Shown: positions 54,322 through 62,970 of the stretch, in pieces
How positions within the stretch are numbered: the first letter of the stretch is position 1
How the letters are laid out: each line of letters opens with the position of its first letter
Origin: Marisediminitalea aggregata
GTDB taxonomy: Bacteria > Pseudomonadota > Gammaproteobacteria > Enterobacterales > Alteromonadaceae
Length of the DNA stretch: 64,000 nt
Reading direction: 5' to 3'
Assembly (NCBI RefSeq): GCF_900129565.1
Contig: NZ_FQWD01000001.1
Location: 496,001-560,000, forward strand
The notes under the pieces: generated by a model
What the model was told of the DNA's origin: nothing
The model's input: the letters and a program-made list of their open reading frames with translations, nothing else
Databases searched by the model: none
Made by a program: the position numbers and the translations under genes

Positions 54322-55883
54322 GAATATTCCTTATTGATATTGTGAGCACCGGTGAGGTGATTGAGCAGTGCGCGATTCGTTGGCAAACCATTCAATTGCA
54401 TGTGCACATTCTGCTGATGCTGCTGCAAGCGTTGACGTACTTTGGATAAGTCAGCTGCGGCATTCTTCTCTCCGCCAGAGAGCGCTGGTGTAAATCCCAT
54501 ACCCTGCAATACATAGAGGTAACTAGCCGTGGGAAAGATCTCTTCCCGCAAGTTAAAGTCGAGGGGGTCAGGACTTCGGTTGCGCCACATACTCAACCAG
54601 TCCTGAAGCTGCTCAGAACCGCTGTCCGGGTTGCGCATATACCGCCAGTATGCGCTGTCATCGCGCTTGCTCAACACATAGTGCAACTTTAAAAAGTCCA
54701 CCACCCGCGACCAGCGCTGACTGAAGATGCGATTAAACTGCCTCGCTGCAGGCCCCAACTGTTCGGTAGTAAACGGCATATGCCGGGCCAGATGAGACGC
54801 CGCCAATTCAACCATTACCAGCGCAGACGCCTCTAGCGGCTCCAGGAACCCCATTGATGTGCCAATCGCGACACAATTAGCCTGCCAGGGAGATTCGCGG
54901 TAGCCGGGTTTGAAACTGAAAAAACGGGCCGACGCTTTATCAACATCAGCGATAATCGGATCGTCATTTAAATACTTCAGTAACGTGTCCAAAGCCGTAT
55001 CGTCGTCACAATAGTCGCTACAGAACACGTAGCCAGTGCCCTTGCGCTCTGGCAGCGCAATGTCCCAAATCCAACCGTTTTTCTGTGCGGTGGAGCGAGT
55101 CACTGATGCAATAGGTGTATCGGGCGACTTGTAGCGTGCCTGAATAGCCACAGCCCGGTTATTAACGAGCTGCTCACCACAGGATATAAGTGGCTGGTTG
55201 TAGTGTTGACCAATGAGTCGCGCAGAAAAACCGCTGCAATCAACGAACAGATCACCGTGAATTGCGCCGTATTGCTTCCCCACGATGGCTCGTATTGCCT
55301 CGCCGGGAGCACCGTCGACCGATTCAACATGGTCTACAATGTGTTTTACGCCAAGCCGGGTAGTTGCATGCTGTTTCAGTAAAGCCGCAAATTTGTAGGC
55401 GTCCAGGTGATAGCCGTAATTGGTCACACCGGCAAAAGCAGGCGTTTGTATCTGTTTAGGGGCCAGATGATTGTCGCATAACCAGGGTTGGGTGCTGACT
55501 TCGTGGGCGAAAGACGGGCCCTCGCCCAATGATCGTAGCCAGGCATATAAGTCGCCGTCTCCATACCCAACGGGCAGACTAAAGGGGTGATAATACTGGT
55601 CGCTGGCCTGATTGTGTTGCCATTGCTTAAACAAGGTACCTTGCTTAAAAGCACCATCGCATTGGGCCAGAAACGCCGCTTCGTCTATACCCAGCGTTTG
55701 TAAGGTACCGCGCATGGTAGGCCAGGTGCCTTCACCGACGCCTAAAATACCAACATCCGGAGATTCAACCAAGGTGACCGCACAGGGCTGTGCTGCCGTC
55801 GCCGCCAGAATACCTGCCGTTAACCACCCCGCTGCACCACCACCGACTACAATGACCTGAGTGATAGCGTTTGATTGTTGCAT
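54318..55883 (-). CDS. Flavin-dependent tryptophan halogenase family protein (2), divergent signature
   Basis: A 521-residue homologue of the adjacent protein. The FAD motif is VGGGAAGW, the catalytic-lysine region is GAFKQGTLF (Lys80), and GFLEPLEASALVMVE replaces the usual EPLEST. The WxWxIP signature reads WIWDIALP at 271-278, with Ala in place of Pro and the Pro one position later. FAD binding looks intact, but halogenase activity is less certain. It ends by overlapping the first homologue by 4 bases and starts 40 bases after the AraC regulator, so the three form an operon. A heterodimer or sequential pair is possible. Confidence 0.85.
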   Translation of the reverse strand: MQQSNAITQVIVVGGGAAGWLTAGILAATAAQPCAVTLVESPDVGILGVGEGTWPTMRGTLQTLGIDEAAFLAQCDGAFKQGTLFKQWQHNQASDQYYHPFSLPVGYGDGDLYAWLRSLGEGPSFAHEVSTQPWLCDNHLAPKQIQTPAFAGVTNYGYHLDAYKFAALLKQHATTRLGVKHIVDHVESVDGAPGEAIRAIVGKQYGAIHGDLFVDCSGFSARLIGQHYNQPLISCGEQLVNNRAVAIQARYKSPDTPIASVTRSTAQKNGWIWDIALPERKGTGYVFCSDYCDDDTALDTLLKYLNDDPIIADVDKASARFFSFKPGYRESPWQANCVAIGTSMGFLEPLEASALVMVELAASHLARHMPFTTEQLGPAARQFNRIFSQRWSRVVDFLKLHYVLSKRDDSAYWRYMRNPDSGSEQLQDWLSMWRNRSPDPLDFNLREEIFPTASYLYVLQGMGFTPALSGGEKNAAADLSKVRQRLQQHQQNVHMQLNGLPTNRALLNHLTGAHNINKEYS

Positions 55884-55923
55884 TTGACTCTCCGGCTGTT
55901 TGCAAAAGCCGGAGATCCTTTAG

Positions 55924-57090
55924 TCAGGACAGACCGGCTTGTGTCTGTTGCTTGGCCAGCTTTTGTTTTACATCGTTGCGATACTGGCTAGGTGTTTTAT
56001 TAAACTTCTTCTTAAACAGCGTGTTGTACACTGATTTGCTGTTAAATCCGGCATCGTAGAAAATGTCGGTAATACTCTTTTCAAAACAAGCCGGGTCTTC
56101 CAATAGCCGCTTGGCTTCCTGAATGCGGTAGTTGTTGATGAACTCGTAAAAATTCACCTCATAGTGCCGGTTAATCGCGTTCGATAGCTCCTTCACAGGA
56201 ATGTCGAGCTTTTCTGCCAAGCGCTCAAACGACAAATTCTGATTCAGGTACGGCCGCTCCCGTTCCATGGTGGTTTCCAGCTGCTCAAGCAACGCCTGAC
56301 TAACCGGCTCCCTTTCTACTGCTTTGGGCTTAGCTGGCTGCGCGCGCAAAAAATGCGACGCCGACATAAAAATCACCGTGTTAAACAACGCAAACTGCAT
56401 GTAGTACGACGCCAGCCCGATAAACTCGACCACGTCGTAATACGGAAAGACATACAGAGAATGATAGACTTTGATCATGCTCAGCATGGTTTCCCAGGCT
56501 AACACTGCAGTGAGTAACATCAGTACTTTCGGCAACCATTCCGGTACATTGAATGTCGCTTTAGTTTGTTCGTTACCTCGCAGAATCAACAGTGTGGCAT
56601 AGACGCTGAATACCACCCTGATAGCCTTCGCCAGCAAGTCCATAAACACGTAGTCAAAGTCAGCAAAACTGTAGTCTTTAACCAGCGTAACCTTGGCGTC
56701 GTGAGGCAACGCGTAAAAATGCTGAAAAATAAACACTGCAAACAGCGCTACCGGCACCAACAACAAGCCATGCCATCGCTGCAGCTTAAAATGCTGCTGC
56801 GTGACCGAACAAGCAAACAAAAATAGCAGCGGACCGTCCAGCCAGTACGCAAAATTTAAAACAAAGAAATAGTTCGGCGAGGCGTCCAATACCCAGTAAC
56901 GAAATGTGCTGCCCCATAGCACCAACTCATGAAGAGCAATGCCCGCATGAACGGCTAAAAACGCAATGAGTAAACTGGTTGGTAAGCTGGCTTTTGCCCG
57001 ATTAAGACCCAAATAAAAAGCCACAGCCAGACATTCAAAAGCAATGATAAGGAGAACCAGGTCATGTAAGTTGAAGAGGGTTTTATCCAT
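55924..57090 (-). CDS. Membrane-bound AraC-family regulator (seven-helix N-terminal domain)
   Basis: A 388-residue protein. The first 240 residues contain about seven hydrophobic helices (LNLHDLVLLIIAFECLAVAFYL; LLIAFLAVHAGIALHEL; FLFACSVTQ and others). The C-terminal 110 residues are an AraC DNA-binding domain (LNQNLSFERLAEKLDIPVKELSNAINR; KSITDIFYDAGFNSKSVYNTLFKKKFNKTPSQYR). A DNA-binding domain held at the membrane suggests direct sensing of an envelope or periplasmic sugar signal. It heads the halogenase operon and is divergent from the large receptor gene, so it probably controls both arms. Confidence 0.86.
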   Translation of the reverse strand: MDKTLFNLHDLVLLIIAFECLAVAFYLGLNRAKASLPTSLLIAFLAVHAGIALHELVLWGSTFRYWVLDASPNYFFVLNFAYWLDGPLLFLFACSVTQQHFKLQRWHGLLLVPVALFAVFIFQHFYALPHDAKVTLVKDYSFADFDYVFMDLLAKAIRVVFSVYATLLILRGNEQTKATFNVPEWLPKVLMLLTAVLAWETMLSMIKVYHSLYVFPYYDVVEFIGLASYYMQFALFNTVIFMSASHFLRAQPAKPKAVEREPVSQALLEQLETTMERERPYLNQNLSFERLAEKLDIPVKELSNAINRHYEVNFYEFINNYRIQEAKRLLEDPACFEKSITDIFYDAGFNSKSVYNTLFKKKFNKTPSQYRNDVKQKLAKQQTQAGLS

Positions 57091-57937
57091 GATCCTCTGC
57101 GCACGTTTGTTGTAATTATGATGTTAACGAATCACAAGAATGTTAAACACTCGCTACAACGAAATCAATTGCTTAAACCTAAAAATGGCGCTTAGCCGAA
57201 CGTTCTCTTATACGCCATTTTGACTTTTTGCCTATTGCCAGTTGTTCAAAACACTGTTCGCCGGAACTAAATTCCAAACCAATAACAATATAAATTTCAT
57301 TAGGTTACAAGTTCTTTCCGGGAAACGAACGTTCGAGTTGCGCCTTTTACTAACCTGAACACGGGTGAATTAGGGGGCCCAATTGTGCTAAGTCACTCAT
57401 TTTTCGCATGTTATAAAATTGAAAACACCACCCGTGCCAGACCTCATCAAATCACAACGAATAAAGAGGGAATCAAAGTAAGCATCGAGTAACAGATCCG
57501 GTAAAGCCACTTTTTGCACACCCATATTCATTCCAAACGGTCATTGTTGACGCTTTTCAGTGTGTCGATGCCCACACCTGTAGTGCATTTGTTAACAACA
57601 ATATATGTTCATTGCTCGCTGATTCGACGTCTTACACTGAAGAAATTCCGCCATACAGCCTTATAGTGCCGGTTGAATTTGATGATCACCAAGGGTTAAT
57701 CCAGCCAAATCAGCCATGGCACAAAAATCATAACAACATGATTTTAATAGCAATATAAATATACCCACGTTCTATTCCTGCACTCGAACGTTCGAGTGGG
57801 CGGTTTTTTCAGCAGTAAAACGACTTCTCTGATGACGCGGCGTAGGCTTGCCCTGCTTTTCCTATTTGTTAATGAAAAGTAGACCAAATGCGTGCAACAC
57901 GAGCACAACACATAAAGTTATCGCAAGGGAGAAAATA
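57091..57937. promoter_or_regulatory. Long divergent control region with three GAACGTTC palindromes
   Basis: No gene is visible in these 847 bases. Three copies of one palindrome occur: CCGAACGTTCTC at 57196-57207, CGAACGTTCG at 57326-57335, and an 18-bp perfect palindrome CACTCGAACGTTCGAGTG at 57781-57798, about 140 bases before the receptor start. Central CG with flanking A/T is typical of LacI-family operators. The first copy lies inside a larger inverted repeat (AAAATGGCG 57182-57190 and CGCCATTTT 57213-57221). The AraC and receptor promoters should both be here. Confidence 0.7.
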
Positions 57938-60916
57938 ATGAAAACTCGCCCCTTTAAAAAAAGCCAGATAGCCCTGTCGGTTTCTCTGGTGGTAGGTTCG
58001 GCGATGCTCACCAGCGCACACGCACAGGAAGCAAACACAGACGACGTGGTAGAGATCATTGAAGTCAGTGGTATTCGTGGCAGTATGATTCGCGCCATGG
58101 ACATGAAGCGTTCTGGCGACGGTGTGGTAGAAGCCATCTCAGCAGAAGACATCGGTAAGTTCCCCGACACCAACCTGGCGGAATCACTGCAGCGGATCAC
58201 CGGCGTATCTATTGACCGTTCAGACGGCGAAGGCAGCCGCGTTACTATTCGTGGGTTTGGCTCAGACCGCAACCTGGTGCTGCTGAATGGCCGTCAAATG
58301 CCCACACCAACACGTTCATTTGATTTTGCCGACCTGGCATCAGAAGGCGTAAGCGCTGTTGAAGTATATAAAACCGGCCGAGCGTCTATTGCGACGGGTG
58401 GCTTAGGTGGCACAGTTAACATTATTACTCCGCGTCCACTGGCGACACCGGGTCGCAAGGCCACAGTGGGTTTTAAAGCCGTACATGATGACTCCACACA
58501 GCGCGGTGACACCTGGACGCCGGAACTGTCTGGTCTGTATTCAGAGACCTTCCTTGACGATAAATTTGGTGTGTCGCTAACCGGCAGCTACCAAAAACGC
58601 GACAGCGGCAACAGCAATGCGTCGGTGGGTTCAGGCTGGCGCTCGTTTATATCCGGTCAGGATGAAGGCAGCTGGGGTAACCTGCCCAGTGAAGACCCGG
58701 ACAACTCCTACCTGAACAAGCCGGCCGACGGCGTGACTTATGCCGTGCCGCAAAACCTGATTTATCAGTTCAACGAAGCATACCGCACCCGTGTAAACGG
58801 CCAGCTCACGCTGGAATATCAGGCCACAGACAAACTGAAGGCCCGTCTGGATTACACCTATTCAGAAAACAGTATCGACCGTGAGCTGACCGACATGTCG
58901 ACCTGGTTCTCGTTCAACTACAACAACTCAACCATGGTATGGTCGGAGCCTAACAGCGAAGGCATCGCGTATCCCATTCAGTATCAGGATACCGATAACT
59001 ACAGCGCTGACACCATGCGCGGTGAGGGTACCGGGATTAACTCGGGTCGTGGTTTCTCGGCCACGAAGAACACCAATCAGTCATTGGGCCTGAATCTGGA
59101 ATACGCGGTAAACGACAATCTGTTGTTAGAACTGGACTATCATACTGCAGGAGCCAAACACGCACCTAACAGCCCATACGGCAGCTGGGGCTCACTGGCA
59201 ATGATATCTGCCAACCGTATCCGCACAACCGTGGATTTCTCACAAGTCCTCCCGGTACTTAGCATTGAATACCCGGACGGTGTTGACGGCTTCGAGCCAG
59301 CCGACATGATTGGCGCGGGCAGCAACTTTGGTAACAACCGCGAGCGTTCGGACCTGGAACAAATCCAGGCCAAGGGTAAATACACCTTTGATGCAGGTAT
59401 TGTAGAAAGTGTCGATTTTGGTATCTCACAAACCGAAGTCAATAACCACTCGAAATACGCCAGCGCCACGCGCGGTACCTGGAGTGGTGTAGGCGAACCG
59501 GAGGACTGGGAAGACAGCTGGTTTACTCAGCGTTCACTGCCAAATATGTTCGATAACATACCGGGCCATGCTGACCCGGATCTTGAACCGTATTTCATCG
59601 ACTGGGACTTTGTGCAAATTGCCGAATTCACCGCGGCCAATTTCTACAATGAAAATCCGATTGAATGGCCGTGTGGTCCGCGCTTCTGTGGTGGCACCAA
59701 CTACACTACCGACCGCTACACCGACGAAAAAATGCTGTCGGCCTATGTGCAGGCGAACCTGGTGTTTGATATCGGTGATATGCCCGCCACAGTCGTTACC
59801 GGTTTGCGCTATGAAGAAACCGAAACCCATGCCGCCGCACTGGTGCCCAGCTACGACGGTATTCACTGGAGCAGCACCAACGAACTGGTGTTACAGCCTA
59901 CCGGCGACTCGGTCTTTACCGACGAATCAGGCGAGTATGACAACCTGTTACCCAGCATCGACTTTAAAGTGGATTTAACTGACGATCTGGTTGCCCGTGC
60001 GTCATACAGCAAAACCATATCCCGCCCCAGTTACGGCGACATGCAAGGGGGTAAAACCCTGGGCAGTCAAATCACAACCATTCAGGGTTCAGGTTCACGT
60101 GGTAACCCGGCGCTCTTGCCGCTGGAATCGACCAACTACGACCTGTCGCTGGAATGGTATTACGACGAGGCCAGCTACGCCGCCATTGGCTGGTTTAACA
60201 AAGACGTGAAGAACTTTGTTGGCCGCCAAACCATCACCGAAAACGCGTTTGATTTGCGTAACCCGGCACAAGGCCCTCGTGCCGACGCGGCGCGGGCAGC
60301 AGGCTTTACCGGTAATGCCGAGATTCGTCAGTACATTCTTGAAAACTATCTGGACAGCGATCCGAACGTCTATCTGAATGAACACGGTGACGTCGTCATT
60401 GTCGCCAGCCCGGAAGATGAACTGGCGGTATTCGAGATCACCATTCCATTCAACCAGCGCGACAACAATGTGCATGGCTGGGAAATGGCCGTTCAGCACA
60501 TGTTCTGGGACAGCGGATTTGGTATTAACGTGAACGGTACGCTGGTCGACGGGGATCTGTATTACGACAACGCGTCTCTGGCACCTCAGTATGCATTAAC
60601 CGGCCTGAGTGATTCCGCCAACCTGATCGCTTTCTACGAAAACGACGTGTTCTCAATTCGTATAGCCTACAACTGGCGTGACAAGTTCCTCGCCTGGATT
60701 GGCGACGGCTCTGGCGACAACCCGGTGTATACCGAAGCCTACGGTCAGTGGGATTTTAATGCCAGCTATGACGTTACCGAGAACCTGACTATTTTCGCCG
60801 AAGGTATCAACCTGACCAACGAATATCAGCGTCAACATGGCCGTCATGAGCGCATGCTGATCAACCTGCGTCAGTCGTCGCCTCGTTACAATCTGGGTAT
60901 GCGCTACACCTTCTGA
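57938..60916 (+). CDS. Large TonB-dependent receptor for glycan uptake (TonB-Xanth-Caul type)
   Basis: ATG 57938, with AAGGGAG about nine bases upstream, gives 992 residues. The signal peptide ends HAQE near residue 32. The plug begins with VVEAISAEDIGKFPDTNLAESLQRITGVSIDR, the signature of the carbohydrate-related receptor group, followed by RGFGSDRNLVLLNGRQMP. The barrel ends NLGMRYTF. These receptors bring oligosaccharides across the outer membrane in gammaproteobacteria. SapC, cupin-8 and halogenase homologues around it form the usual companion set. The GH5 gene downstream points to a beta-glucan or related substrate. Confidence 0.87.
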   Translation: MKTRPFKKSQIALSVSLVVGSAMLTSAHAQEANTDDVVEIIEVSGIRGSMIRAMDMKRSGDGVVEAISAEDIGKFPDTNLAESLQRITGVSIDRSDGEGSRVTIRGFGSDRNLVLLNGRQMPTPTRSFDFADLASEGVSAVEVYKTGRASIATGGLGGTVNIITPRPLATPGRKATVGFKAVHDDSTQRGDTWTPELSGLYSETFLDDKFGVSLTGSYQKRDSGNSNASVGSGWRSFISGQDEGSWGNLPSEDPDNSYLNKPADGVTYAVPQNLIYQFNEAYRTRVNGQLTLEYQATDKLKARLDYTYSENSIDRELTDMSTWFSFNYNNSTMVWSEPNSEGIAYPIQYQDTDNYSADTMRGEGTGINSGRGFSATKNTNQSLGLNLEYAVNDNLLLELDYHTAGAKHAPNSPYGSWGSLAMISANRIRTTVDFSQVLPVLSIEYPDGVDGFEPADMIGAGSNFGNNRERSDLEQIQAKGKYTFDAGIVESVDFGISQTEVNNHSKYASATRGTWSGVGEPEDWEDSWFTQRSLPNMFDNIPGHADPDLEPYFIDWDFVQIAEFTAANFYNENPIEWPCGPRFCGGTNYTTDRYTDEKMLSAYVQANLVFDIGDMPATVVTGLRYEETETHAAALVPSYDGIHWSSTNELVLQPTGDSVFTDESGEYDNLLPSIDFKVDLTDDLVARASYSKTISRPSYGDMQGGKTLGSQITTIQGSGSRGNPALLPLESTNYDLSLEWYYDEASYAAIGWFNKDVKNFVGRQTITENAFDLRNPAQGPRADAARAAGFTGNAEIRQYILENYLDSDPNVYLNEHGDVVIVASPEDELAVFEITIPFNQRDNNVHGWEMAVQHMFWDSGFGINVNGTLVDGDLYYDNASLAPQYALTGLSDSANLIAFYENDVFSIRIAYNWRDKFLAWIGDGSGDNPVYTEAYGQWDFNASYDVTENLTIFAEGINLTNEYQRQHGRHERMLINLRQSSPRYNLGMRYTF

Positions 60917-60929
60917 TTGTAACCAGGCT

Positions 60930-60973
60930 AACGGTGCCTCACTTATCTGCGGGTAGGTGTCGCGCCGTTTTTT
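60930..60973 (+). terminator. Weak terminator or attenuator between receptor and sapC genes
   Basis: AACGGTGC (60930-60937) pairs with GCGCCGTT (60962-60969) with one wobble, giving an 8-bp stem and a 24-base loop, followed by six T residues. Partial termination here would give more receptor than SapC. Confidence 0.5.
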
Positions 60974-60996
60974 GCGTTTTTATACAGGAGCAATTT

Positions 60997-61719
60997 ATGA
61001 CCAATGCTGTCGTCCTTAACAATGTGACACACAAAGATCTCCGCGTGGTTCGCCGCCACTCACCTGCACTCAATGAGCCATTGAATATGACCCTGGCTCT
61101 GCCGTTTGAATTTCGAAGCTTACAGCACGAATACCCGTTGGTGTTTATTCGGAATGACACCACACACACCTATCAGGCGGTGGCGCTACTCGGTTTTGAA
61201 CAACAGGAAAACCTGTATCTGAATGATCAAGGCTGGGACGCCAGCTACATCCCGCTCATGATCGAACGCCAACCCTTTTTAATCGGCATGCAGCCTGCTG
61301 CCGACAACAGCGCCGCACACCCGGTATTGCTGATAGACATGGACAGTCCTAAGGTCAGCGAACACGACGGTGAACCTTTGTTTCTACCGCATGGCGGCCA
61401 CAGTGAATATCTGCAACAGGTCACCGATATACTGGCAACCATTCGTGAACGTGAGAGCGAAACTCAGGTATTTTATGATTTGCTGGCACGCTACGAGTTA
61501 CTCGAGCCTTTTTTCCTTGATGTCACGCTGGACAACCAGACAAAGCATCGCCTAACTGGCTACTACACCATTAACGAAGAGCGGTTAAGCACTCTGCCCA
61601 AAGAGGCCATAGCCGAATTACACCAGCAAAACGTATTACCATTGCTCTATTACGTGCTGGCCAGCCACAGCAATTTTCGTAGCCTTATCGATCGCAAGCA
61701 GGCGGCGAGCCGTGGTTAA
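60997..61719 (+). CDS. SapC family protein
   Basis: ATG 60997 after CAGGAGCAATTT gives 240 residues. The opening (LNNVTHKDLRVVRRHSPALN) and EYPLVFIRNDTTHTYQAVALLGFEQQENLYLNDQGWDASYIPLMIERQPFLIG pattern match the SapC domain. The name comes from a Campylobacter S-layer locus; in this context the protein is a constant companion of glycan TonB receptors and its function is unknown. It has no signal peptide. The cupin-8 gene overlaps its end by 8 bases, so the two products probably work together. Confidence 0.85.
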   Translation: MTNAVVLNNVTHKDLRVVRRHSPALNEPLNMTLALPFEFRSLQHEYPLVFIRNDTTHTYQAVALLGFEQQENLYLNDQGWDASYIPLMIERQPFLIGMQPAADNSAAHPVLLIDMDSPKVSEHDGEPLFLPHGGHSEYLQQVTDILATIRERESETQVFYDLLARYELLEPFFLDVTLDNQTKHRLTGYYTINEERLSTLPKEAIAELHQQNVLPLLYYVLASHSNFRSLIDRKQAASRG

Positions 61720-62734
61720 TACACTGGATATTCCTGCTTGCCAAACCCTCCAGCTTAGCCCCGGAAAGGCGTTACCAGCCGCTCTTCTGGAATCGACTGT
61801 GCCGGTGAAACTACCCGGCTATATTGCTCACTGGCAAGCAGTGCAGTTAGGCATTGAAAGTAGCGAAGCATTGAGTAAGCAAATGCTTACTTACTACACA
61901 GGAGAGGCATTAGGATTCTTCTATGGCAAGCCCGAGATCCAAGGCCGATTTTTTTATAACGACACGCTAACCGGTTTTAATTTTGACAAAGTCGCCGCCA
62001 CACTGGATACCGTGCTGCAGCGTCTGCATCAGGAAGCCAGCGCAGCAGAACCCCATTCGCTGTTTATTGGCGGTACCCACCTGCAACACTATCTGCCCGG
62101 CTTTGAACAACACAATCCGCCGGTGCCGGTACCCCACGCTCAACCGCGCAATGGCTTGTGGATTGGCAACCAAACACGGGTCGCGATTCATCAGGACCTG
62201 CCGCTAAACATAGCTTGCTGTGTTGCCGGTTCTCGCCACTTTACGTTATTTCCCCCCAACCAAACCGCCAATTTATATATAGGTCCTTTGGATGTGACGC
62301 CGTCGGGTCAACCCGTCAGCCTGGTCGATCTGCATAATATTGACTACCAAAAATACCCGAAATTTAAAACTGCACTTCAACATGCTCAGGTAACCGAACT
62401 GGAGCCCGGCGACGCACTTTTTATTCCCAGCATGTGGTGGCATGAGGTGTCGGCGCTAGCACCGTTTAACGTATTGGTGAATTACTGGTGGCGCACCACC
62501 CCCGATTACGTCGATGCACCGGTGAATGCGCTTTATCACGCTTTGCTAGCGATAGCCCATTTGCCCGGCAACGAAAAGCAGATTTGGCAAGACATGTTCA
62601 ACCACTATGTTTTTGAATCAACGCCAGACGCGAATGCGCATATACCCGAGCACGCCAGAGGACCATTAGGGGAAATGAATGATGCCATGGCACGACGAAT
62701 TCGCAGTGTGTTGCTGCAATCTTTGAACAGATAG
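61712..62734 (+). CDS. Cupin-8 (JmjC-like) 2-oxoglutarate oxygenase family protein
   Basis: A 340-residue protein starting at GTG 61712. The JmjC-like core reads LWIGNQTRVAIHQDLPLNIACCVAGSRHFTLFPP in pattern, with the iron HxD in HQD and the distal His in FIPSMWWHEVSAL. These are the three ligands of an Fe(II)/2-oxoglutarate oxygenase, so it looks catalytically competent. It has no signal peptide and overlaps the sapC gene by 8 bases. Family members near halogenase homologues and glycan receptors have no known substrate; protein or small-molecule hydroxylation is possible. Confidence 0.85.
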   Translation: MVNTLDIPACQTLQLSPGKALPAALLESTVPVKLPGYIAHWQAVQLGIESSEALSKQMLTYYTGEALGFFYGKPEIQGRFFYNDTLTGFNFDKVAATLDTVLQRLHQEASAAEPHSLFIGGTHLQHYLPGFEQHNPPVPVPHAQPRNGLWIGNQTRVAIHQDLPLNIACCVAGSRHFTLFPPNQTANLYIGPLDVTPSGQPVSLVDLHNIDYQKYPKFKTALQHAQVTELEPGDALFIPSMWWHEVSALAPFNVLVNYWWRTTPDYVDAPVNALYHALLAIAHLPGNEKQIWQDMFNHYVFESTPDANAHIPEHARGPLGEMNDAMARRIRSVLLQSLNR

Positions 62735-62822
62735 CGCCGTTCATTTCAGCGTGGTCAACTGCAATTGCACACACTCCTTTCTTTCGCCAATTTGCGCGTA
62801 TTCCCTGCTAGCCCAGAAAAAA

Positions 62823-62852
62823 CAGACGTTCTGACCTTAATCCGAACGTTCT
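62823..62852. promoter_or_regulatory. GAACGTTC operator pair upstream of the GH5 gene
   Basis: CCGAACGTTCTA (62842-62853) repeats the palindrome found at 57196, 57326 and 57781. A partial copy, AGACGTTCT (62824-62832), lies 19 bases upstream of it, about two helical turns away. Both precede the GH5 start by 120-150 bases. Confidence 0.62.
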
Positions 62853-62970
62853 AATTAGCCATTTTGCTTGCAGTCGGAATCCACCTGAAAGAAATTTTGG
62901 TTAACTGATTGTTGCAAACTTGTTGATTCAAGCACGCCGACAAACCAATGGAGCAACTCGGAGATAACCG

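Noticed and set aside
57182..57221. Inverted repeat AAAATGGCG / CGCCATTTT as a terminator
   Set aside because: The 22-base loop and the lack of an upstream gene reading into it make termination unlikely; it encloses one GAACGTTC site and is better seen as part of the control region.
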